From NCBI GenBank assembly GCA_964347615.1, contig CAYFZO010000037.1, positions 1 to 12,687 on the forward strand: a stretch of 12,687 nucleotides of DNA. Reading direction: 5' to 3'. The number at the start of each line of letters is the position of its first letter. Position 1 is the stretch's first letter. The translations under genes and the position numbers were made by a program. Of the stretch, positions 6,495-12,687 are shown one piece after another. The notes under the pieces are model-generated. The model made no database searches. It worked only from the letters and a program-made list of their open reading frames with translations, and had not been told where the DNA came from. The stretch comes from CAYFZO01 sp964347615 (GTDB taxonomy: Bacteria; Pseudomonadota; Gammaproteobacteria; Poriferisulfidales; Oxydemutatoraceae).

Positions 6495-9400
6495 CAAGAA
6501 CCAACTCCTCCCGTGTGCGACAGGACGTCACAGGTTCGAGATGGGATTGTGGACGCAATCGACGGCGTCAGCGACTGCGCCAATGTGACGGGTACGCATT
6601 TATCCGGGATAACGGGGGTTTTGAATCTGCACAGTCAAAACATCGCTACTCTCAGAGCCGGTGATTTTTCAGGTCTCGGCAACTTGGAGCAGTTGTACCT
6701 CGGGAGTAATGCATTGACCACCTTGCCGGCGAATGTGTTTTCCGGTCTCGACGGGTTGAAAGCATTGGCGCTTGAAGAGAATAGTCTCTTACGGACGCTG
6801 GATCCAAATGCATTTTCAGGTTTGGTCAATTTAAAGGAGCTCGACCTTTACCTGCTGGGTGGGAGGATGGGAGAAGAGATCACGCTGGCGCCGAACCTGT
6901 TTTCGGATTTGGGTGTCCTCGAGTGGCTGTATTTGGAAGACGCCAATTTGGCGCCCTTACCGGCGGGAATATTTGAAGGCTTGACCAACTTGAAACAGCT
7001 GAGACTGCCGCGCGCCGCGCCGCTCTCTTTCCGCTTTGAACGCGTGGACGGGTCGGATGATCAAGGTTCCGCGCAACTCAGGTTGGTATCGGTGCAAGGT
7101 GCGCCGTATGAAATGACCGTAAACCTCGCCTCTGCAAACGCCGACTTGTCCACCAATTCAGTGGCAATCACCTCAGTGACGATTCCAGCGGGAAGCGTCG
7201 CAAGCATGGCTTTCGATGTGACGCGGATAACCCCGGTCTCCGATGCCCTCGTGAGGATAACTAGCGTGTCGGAGGTCCCCCAACCCTCTTGCACGGGTAT
7301 CTTATTGCCAATCATTAGCGGTAGTTTAGGTTGCACACGGGGTTCGGACATCACTTTTGACGAGAGCGCCGAATTCCGGTTGATGGGGAGTCCGCCGACG
7401 CCGTCGGAGGTGAGCATCACTTCCGGCCCCGAGGATGGCATCGCCTACCGCGCGGGTGAGGTAATCAGGGTTGAAGTGACCTTTGGCTCTGCGATCATCG
7501 TAAACGCCGGCGGCGTCGAGCCGCCAACGTTGCAATTGGACATTGGCGGTCAAGCGCGCACTGCGGATTACGAGGGTCCCCTCCTAATCCGGACTGTGGA
7601 AGGCGGCACCACGGTGTTGACTTTCGCGTACGAAGTGACAGATCAGGACTACGACTTCGACGGCATCAGCATTGCCGAAGACGCATTGGATCGCGGAGGC
7701 GCTCAGATAGACTCCGCTTTTGCTAATGTAGAGGCGAACCTGACTTTAGGCGAGCATGCCATCACGGACGAAAGCAGCCATAAAGTCGCAAATCGGAGAT
7801 TTTCCTTGTCGTTGAGTTTGGAGCCGGCAAGCGTGACGGCGGGCTCGTTCTCGACGGCGACTTTGACGCTTGTTGGGGATACGGAGAGGACGACTCCGGT
7901 GCAGGTGTCTTTGACCCCGGGTCGAGGTCTCAGCGCGCCGTCGCCGGTAGTCTTGGGGGTCGGTGAGACCAGTGCGCAGTTCAGGGTGTCTGCGGATTTC
8001 GATGCGCCACCCGGGAATTCAAGTCTGACGGCGAGCGTGACGCGAGAGAGCCACGAGTCGCTCCGAGCGCTCGTGCCGAGTACCACGTTGAGGGTGCGGA
8101 TAGACCAAGGCCAGCGCGAGATCAGGGTGTTTTTCGAGCCGTCCGCGGTGACATTGATACAAGACGGTGAGGCAGCAACGGTGGTTCTGACGACCAGGCC
8201 TGAGCTGCAAAGCACCGAAAGCCTGGCGATTAATTTGCGTTCAACCAATGCACTGGCGATAACGCCGGATCCGACGGATGGCCCGGTAGAGTTGAGTCGG
8301 ATGCGCGGCATGGTGAGTGTAGCTGTGGGAGCAGGATCGGCGGCAACCCCCGGCGAGTCGGAGTTGTTGGCGGAATTGGACATGGTGGCGTCGGAGCTTG
8401 GAAACGCGATAGTGATGACGGAATCTCTGGCGGTTGAAGTAATTGCCTCGGACGCCATCGTGGTGTCGTTTGATCTTGGCTCTTTGATGCTGACAACGAC
8501 GGAAGGCGCGGCGGCCATGGCCGTTGTCTCACTTTCCCAAGAACTTTTCTTGGACGTTACGGTTGCCTACAGGATCGAAAGGCACGAGGCTGATGGTTTC
8601 GACCCGGCTGAGGACACTGACTACAGCCCGGCGTCCGGCATGGTCACGATTGAGGCGGGGAATACGACCGCGGCCATCGTGATCGATATCATCGACGATG
8701 AAGAGATCGAGCCGACGCGAGAGGCTTTCAAGGTGGTTCTGGAAGCCCCCCCTCCTGGCGCGGTGCCCTACAGATTGGCCTCCCCCGATCTAACCACGGC
8801 GATTGTGGTGATCAACGAAGGCGTGTGCGACCGGACGAGCTCGGTCGCAGACGCGATTGTGACCGCCAGCGCAGGAGCGAGCGATTGCGATGAGGTGGAC
8901 GATGCTGCCCTGGCTGGTTTGGAAAGACCACTAACGGTACGAATTCGAACGGCAGATGACAGCCCCAAGCGAGGCGATTTTGAGGGTCTTGTCAATCTGC
9001 GGAATTTGCAAGTAACACTCGGGCCGACCGCGCCAAAAATATTTGAATTGAGCGAGAGAATGTTCGAGGGTCTCGGTAGCTTGGAAGAATTGACTCTTAC
9101 GAACCTGGCGATAAGTGAACTCGCGCAAGGCACATTCACGGGTCTCAGCAGTTTGACAATTTTGAATTTGAACGCGAATGATTTTACGACGTTGACAAGC
9201 AACGTGTTTTCCGACGCCGGCTTGGGTTCCACGCTGACGCTTTTGTGGTTAAATACCCTTGGCCAGCTAGAGTCGGTGGAGGCGGGTGCGTTTTCCGGTC
9301 TCAGCGGGCTGTTGGCATTGTCGTTTCAGGGCAGTGTTAATTTACAGACGTTGGAGTCAGGTTCATTTTCAGGTTTGGTCAGTTTAAGGGAGCTGGATAT

Positions 9401-12400
9401 GTATCAGCTGGGCAGGGATTCGGAAGACGATGTGGTGCTGGTGCCAGACCTGTTTTCGGAGCTGGGCAACCTTGAGAGGCTGTATCTGGAGGTTGCCAAC
9501 TTGGCGCCCTTGCCGGCGGGAATATTTGAAGGCTTGACCAACTTGAAAGCGTTGATTCTGCCGCCCGAGAGACCGCTGTCCTTCCGCTTTGAACGCGTGG
9601 ACGGATCAGATGATCAGAATTCCGCGCAGCTCAAGTTGATATCGGTGCAAGGTGCGCCGGGTGAGCTGACCGTGGACTTGGCCTATTCAAACGCCGACTT
9701 GTCAACCGACCAAGTGACGATTTCAGTGGGAGGGGTCGAGAGCATGCCTTTCAACGCGATGCGGATAAATCAGAATGAGCAGGCCACCGTGACGATATCT
9801 GATGCGTCGGTTGGCCCCGCACCCGATTGCGAGGGGATTCTCTTAGGCCAGTTTCTTTGCGAATTCTCTTTGCCGGAGGAACGTTATATGGTCAGTTTTG
9901 ACCGCTCCGCCGAATTCAGGTTGGGGGCGGTTTCTCCGGAAGACTCCGTGGCGTCGTTTAGGTCTGACTCTTTGATGTTGACAACGACGGAAGGCACGGC
10001 GTCCACGGTCGTTGTCTCGCTTTCCCAAGAACTTTCCGGTGACGCTACGATTGCCTACAGGATCGAAGGGCACGAGGCTGATGGTTACGACCCGGCTGAG
10101 GCCACTGACTACAGCCCGTCGTCCGGCGTGGTCACGATTGAGGCGGGGGAGACGACCGCGGCCATCGTGATCGCCATCACCGACGACGCTGAGGTCGAGC
10201 CGACGCGAGAGGCTTTCAAGGTGGTTCTGGAAGCCCCCCCTGCTGGTGCGTCCTACACATTGGGCTCCCGCGACCAGACCACGGCGATCGTGGTGATCAA
10301 CGAAGGCGTGTGCGACCGGACACTTTCGGTCCAGAGGGCGATTGTCAGCGCAATCAGAGAAGTGAGCGATTGCGCTGAGGTAGACGATGCGGTCCTGGCT
10401 GGTTTGGAACAATCACTGACGGTACAGATTCGAACGGTAGATGACAGCCCCAAGCGAGGCGATTTTGAGGGTCTTGTCAATCTGCGGAATTTGGAAGTAA
10501 GGAGGCCGGGCGCGGTAGTAATATTTGAATCGAGCGAGAGAATGTTTGAGGGTCTCGGCAGCTTGGAAAAATTGGATCTTAGTGGCCTAAGGATAAGTGG
10601 ATTCGCGCAAGGCACATTCACGGGTCTCAGCAGTTTGACAACTTTGGATTTGACCGGGAGTGATTTTACGGTGCTGACAAGCAACGTGTTTTCCGACGCC
10701 GGTCTGGGTTCCACGCTGACGGTTTTAACGATAACCGCTTTCCCGTTAGAGTCGGTGGAGGCAGATGCGTTTTCCGGTCTCAGCGGGCTGCTAGGATTGT
10801 CGCTTTCCGGCAATGCTAATTTACAGACGTTGGAGTCAGGTGTATTTTCAGGTTTGGTCGGTTTAAGGGAGCTGGACATGCATAATCTGGGCGCGGCTTC
10901 GGAAGACGAGGTGGTGCTGGCGCCGGACCTGTTTTCGGGTCTGGGCACCCTCGAGAGGCTGTATTTGGATTATGCAGGTGAGGCCAACTTGGCGCCCTTA
11001 CCGGCGGGGATATTTGAAGGCTTGACCAACTTGAAACATCTGACACTGCCCGACGACGTGCCGCTGTCTTTCCGCTTTGAGCGCGTGGACGGATCAGATG
11101 ATCAGAATTCCGCGCAACTCAGGTTGATATCGGTGCAAGGTGCGCCGGGTGAGCTGACCGTGGACTTGACCTCTTCAAACGCCGACTTGTCAACCAACCA
11201 AGTGACGATTTCAGCGGGAGGGGTCGAAAGCATGCCTTTCAATGCGGCGCGGATAAATCAGAATGAGCAGGCCGTCGTGATGATATCTGATGCGTCGGTT
11301 GGACCCGAACCCGACTGCGAGGGGCTTCTCTTAAACCAGGAGCTTTGCGAATTAGCCTTACCAAATGAGCGTTATCAGGTCAGTTTTGACACAACCGCCG
11401 AATTCATCTTGGGGGAAGATCCGTCGACGCCGGTGGAGATGGTTCCTCCGGAAGACTCCGTGGCGTCGTTTAGGTCTGACTCCTTGATGTTGCCAACGAC
11501 GGAAGGTGCGGAGGTCATGGCCGTTGTCTCACTTTCCCAAGCACTTTCCACTGACGTTACGGTTGCCTACAGGATCGAGGGGCATGAGACTGATGATTAC
11601 GACCCGGCTGAGCCTGCTGACTACAGCATCATGCCGCCCGATATGGTCACGGTTGAGGCGGGGAATACGACCGCGGCCATCGTGATCGAAATCACCGACG
11701 ACGATGAGGTCGAGCCGACGCGAGAGGCTTTCAAGGTGGTTCTGGAAGTCCCCCCTGCCGCCGCGCCCTACACATTGGGTTCCCCCGACCAAACCACGGC
11801 GATCGTGGTAATCAACGAAGGGGTGTGCGACAGGACGTCGCAGGTTCAGACCGGGATTTTGGACAAGATTACCGGCGTCAGCAACTGCGCCGATGTGACG
11901 GATGCGCATTTATCCGGGATAACGGGGGTTTTGGATCTGAACGATGAAGACATCACTACTCTCAGCACCGGTGATTTTTCAGGTCTCGGCAACTTGCAGC
12001 AGCTGTACCTCGGGAGTAATTCACTGACCACCTTGCCGGCGAACGTATTTTCCGGTCTCGACGGGTTGGAGGCGTTGGCGCTTGAAGAGAATGAGGCCTT
12101 ACGGACGCTGGATCCAAATGCATTTTCAGGTTTGGTCAATTTAAAGGAGCTCGACCTTTACCTGCTGGGTGGGAGGATGGGAGAAGAGATCACGCTGGCG
12201 CCGAACCTGTTTTCGGATTTGGGTGTCCTCGAGTGGCTGTATTTGGAAGACGCCAATTTGGCGCCCTTACCGGCGGGAATATTTGAAGGCTTGACCAACT
12301 TGAAACAGCTGAGACTGCCGCGCGCCGCGCCGCTCTCTTTCCGCTTTGAACGCTTGGACGGGTCGGATAATCAAGATTCTGCGCAACTCAGATTGATATC

Positions 12401-12687
12401 GGTGCAAGGTGCGCCGTATGAAATGACCGTACGCCTCGCCGCTGCAAATGCCGGCTTGTCAACCAACCCGGTGACGATTCCAGCGGGAAGCGCCGCAAGC
12501 ATGCCTTTCGATGTGACGCGGATAACCCCGATTGCAAATGTCGAGGTGAGGATAGCTGAAGTATCAGATATCCCTGACCCCCCTTGCACGGGTATCTTAC
12601 TGCCAAACATTAGTGGTGGCTTCGGTTGCCGCCGGGGTTCGGACATCACTTTTGACGAGAGCGCCGAATTCCGGTTGATGGGGAGTC
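6375..12687 (+). CDS. Giant secreted LRR / Calx-beta repeat protein, 3'-partial
   Basis: The frame is open from 6342 to the right edge, giving at least 2104 residues from TTG 6375, the only usual start codon before the signal peptide. No ATG is in frame and there is no Shine-Dalgarno, so the start is uncertain. Residues 1-40 form a Sec signal peptide: Lys/Arg-containing n-region, hydrophobic FLLCGFLFSLLGFVASG, cleavage at VHA|QE. The mature protein consists of tandem units starting V-C-D-R-T at 6513, 8823, 10308 and 11823. Each complete unit has an LRR block of roughly 24-residue repeats (such as FSGLGNLEQLYLGSN), a post-LRR module opening PLSFRFERVDGSD, and a Calx-beta domain with DDxEVEPTREAFKVVLE. 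The fourth unit is cut before any Calx-beta. A surface-exposed ligand-binding or adhesive role is inferred; the ligand is unknown. Antisense open frames across it are by-products of composition. Confidence 0.88.
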   Translation, partial: MTYLHPSSRPAGTKTVSRWRFLLCGFLFSLLGFVASGVHAQEPTPPVCDRTSQVRDGIVDAIDGVSDCANVTGTHLSGITGVLNLHSQNIATLRAGDFSGLGNLEQLYLGSNALTTLPANVFSGLDGLKALALEENSLLRTLDPNAFSGLVNLKELDLYLLGGRMGEEITLAPNLFSDLGVLEWLYLEDANLAPLPAGIFEGLTNLKQLRLPRAAPLSFRFERVDGSDDQGSAQLRLVSVQGAPYEMTVNLASANADLSTNSVAITSVTIPAGSVASMAFDVTRITPVSDALVRITSVSEVPQPSCTGILLPIISGSLGCTRGSDITFDESAEFRLMGSPPTPSEVSITSGPEDGIAYRAGEVIRVEVTFGSAIIVNAGGVEPPTLQLDIGGQARTADYEGPLLIRTVEGGTTVLTFAYEVTDQDYDFDGISIAEDALDRGGAQIDSAFANVEANLTLGEHAITDESSHKVANRRFSLSLSLEPASVTAGSFSTATLTLVGDTERTTPVQVSLTPGRGLSAPSPVVLGVGETSAQFRVSADFDAPPGNSSLTASVTRESHESLRALVPSTTLRVRIDQGQREIRVFFEPSAVTLIQDGEAATVVLTTRPELQSTESLAINLRSTNALAITPDPTDGPVELSRMRGMVSVAVGAGSAATPGESELLAELDMVASELGNAIVMTESLAVEVIASDAIVVSFDLGSLMLTTTEGAAAMAVVSLSQELFLDVTVAYRIERHEADGFDPAEDTDYSPASGMVTIEAGNTTAAIVIDIIDDEEIEPTREAFKVVLEAPPPGAVPYRLASPDLTTAIVVINEGVCDRTSSVADAIVTASAGASDCDEVDDAALAGLERPLTVRIRTADDSPKRGDFEGLVNLRNLQVTLGPTAPKIFELSERMFEGLGSLEELTLTNLAISELAQGTFTGLSSLTILNLNANDFTTLTSNVFSDAGLGSTLTLLWLNTLGQLESVEAGAFSGLSGLLALSFQGSVNLQTLESGSFSGLVSLRELDMYQLGRDSEDDVVLVPDLFSELGNLERLYLEVANLAPLPAGIFEGLTNLKALILPPERPLSFRFERVDGSDDQNSAQLKLISVQGAPGELTVDLAYSNADLSTDQVTISVGGVESMPFNAMRINQNEQATVTISDASVGPAPDCEGILLGQFLCEFSLPEERYMVSFDRSAEFRLGAVSPEDSVASFRSDSLMLTTTEGTASTVVVSLSQELSGDATIAYRIEGHEADGYDPAEATDYSPSSGVVTIEAGETTAAIVIAITDDAEVEPTREAFKVVLEAPPAGASYTLGSRDQTTAIVVINEGVCDRTLSVQRAIVSAIREVSDCAEVDDAVLAGLEQSLTVQIRTVDDSPKRGDFEGLVNLRNLEVRRPGAVVIFESSERMFEGLGSLEKLDLSGLRISGFAQGTFTGLSSLTTLDLTGSDFTVLTSNVFSDAGLGSTLTVLTITAFPLESVEADAFSGLSGLLGLSLSGNANLQTLESGVFSGLVGLRELDMHNLGAASEDEVVLAPDLFSGLGTLERLYLDYAGEANLAPLPAGIFEGLTNLKHLTLPDDVPLSFRFERVDGSDDQNSAQLRLISVQGAPGELTVDLTSSNADLSTNQVTISAGGVESMPFNAARINQNEQAVVMISDASVGPEPDCEGLLLNQELCELALPNERYQVSFDTTAEFILGEDPSTPVEMVPPEDSVASFRSDSLMLPTTEGAEVMAVVSLSQALSTDVTVAYRIEGHETDDYDPAEPADYSIMPPDMVTVEAGNTTAAIVIEITDDDEVEPTREAFKVVLEVPPAAAPYTLGSPDQTTAIVVINEGVCDRTSQVQTGILDKITGVSNCADVTDAHLSGITGVLDLNDEDITTLSTGDFSGLGNLQQLYLGSNSLTTLPANVFSGLDGLEALALEENEALRTLDPNAFSGLVNLKELDLYLLGGRMGEEITLAPNLFSDLGVLEWLYLEDANLAPLPAGIFEGLTNLKQLRLPRAAPLSFRFERLDGSDNQDSAQLRLISVQGAPYEMTVRLAAANAGLSTNPVTIPAGSAASMPFDVTRITPIANVEVRIAEVSDIPDPPCTGILLPNISGGFGCRRGSDITFDESAEFRLMGS
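6513..8822. repeat. LRR protein unit 1 (alpha type, with insert)
   Basis: This unit is 770 codons. It contains an LRR N-cap with C-x19-C (VCDRT to SDC), an LRR block to about 7013, and a post-LRR beta module to about 7391 with C-x13-C. A Big-like Ig domain at 7392-7787 has T-L-Q-L-D-I-G-G-Q-A-R-T-A-D-Y and L-T-F-A-Y-E-V-T-D-Q-D-Y-D-F-D-G-I-S-I, a common bacterial cell-surface module. Two further Ig-like modules (about 7791-8108 and 8109-8447) resemble those of the upstream gene. The unit ends in a Calx-beta domain (about 8448-8822). The three inserted domains, about 1.06 kb, are absent from units 2 and 3. Confidence 0.8.
8823..10307. repeat. LRR protein unit 2 (beta type)
   Basis: This unit is 495 codons: LRR N-cap with C-x19-C, LRR block to about 9563, post-LRR module with C-x9-C to about 9926, and a Calx-beta domain (D-S-V-A-S-F to N-E-G) with DDAEVEPTREAFKVVLE. 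It is closely similar to unit 3 at an offset of 1485 bases. The beta-type LRR opening (SPKRGDFEGLVNLRNL) differs from the alpha-type opening (ITGVLxL). It has no Ig-like insert. Confidence 0.82.
10308..11822. repeat. LRR protein unit 3 (beta type)
   Basis: This unit is 505 codons, with the same order as unit 2: LRR to about 11049, post-LRR module with C-x9-C to about 11448, and Calx-beta to 11822 with DDDEVEPTREAFKVVLE. Small in-frame length changes relative to unit 2 lie in the LRR block (extra residues near D-Y-A-G-E-A-N) and before the Calx-beta (D-P-S-T-P-V-E-M-V). The latter resembles the unit 1 sequence S-P-P-T-P-S-E-V-S, which leads into the insert there. Confidence 0.82.
11823..12687. 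repeat. LRR protein unit 4 (alpha type, cut by window edge)
   Basis: The N-cap, LRR block and post-LRR module (C-x13-C) follow unit 1 rather than units 2 and 3, including the SGITGVLxL opening and ITFDESAEFRLMGS at the edge. The offset to unit 1 is 5310 bases at the start and 5295 at the end, through small in-frame deletions. The last visible residues match the position just before the Ig-like insert of unit 1, so a similar insert may follow. Confidence 0.8.

Noticed and set aside
7703..8518. Antisense open frame of 271 codons, and others at 9843-10412, 10253-10948 and 11529-11909
   Set aside because: The sense strand across these regions is a continuous LRR/Ig/Calx-beta frame. The antisense products are low-complexity and have no recognisable domain.
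1..12687. CRISPR array, given the strong periodic repeats
   Set aside because: The repeats are in-frame protein modules of more than 300 bases with diverged copies. No short direct repeats with unique spacers are present.

Overview
The window is almost entirely filled by two very large, repeat-built genes on the + strand, both cut by the window edges. A small decayed transposon remnant and a structured intergenic region lie between them. The downstream protein has a clear Sec signal peptide, extracellular leucine-rich repeats (LRR), Calx-beta domains and regularly spaced cysteine pairs. The upstream protein is a long chain of beta-sandwich-like modules. This suggests a Gram-negative bacterium with an expanded set of giant surface or secreted proteins, perhaps aquatic or host-associated. 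I cannot name the taxon from sequence alone.

Region 1 (2-5107) is the 3' part of a gene whose 5' end lies outside the window. It encodes about fifteen modules of 104-112 residues. These form a nested repeat: a four-module block is doubled into an eight-module block (A-H, about 2.6 kb), and the eight-module block is itself doubled. A terminator-like hairpin with a T-run follows the stop codon.

Region 2 (5182-6374) holds a 12-bp palindrome and a TnpB-like (IS200/IS605/IS1341) pseudogene. The pseudogene appears to have lost its start codon, contains frameshifts, and lacks the RuvC core. Beyond it lie a 27-codon ORF with an ideal ribosome binding site, a strong nested hairpin inside that ORF, and a good intrinsic terminator overlapping the ORF's stop.

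Region 3 (about 6375 to the right edge) is a second giant gene, open for at least 2104 codons. It has a signal peptide followed by four tandem units that each begin exactly at a V-C-D-R-T motif. Each complete unit is an LRR block, a post-LRR beta module with a Cys pair, and a Calx-beta domain. The first unit also carries an inserted Ig-like section resembling the modules of the upstream gene. The unit types run alpha-beta-beta-alpha, so the cut fourth unit appears to begin a new super-repeat.

Taken together, the two genes look like neighbouring members of one expanding, module-shuffling family of surface proteins. Blocks of 191 and 256 bases that are identical between repeat copies indicate recent duplication or gene conversion. 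No enzyme, transporter, secretion apparatus, tRNA, rRNA or CRISPR array was seen. The ligand or role of these proteins cannot be read from the sequence.
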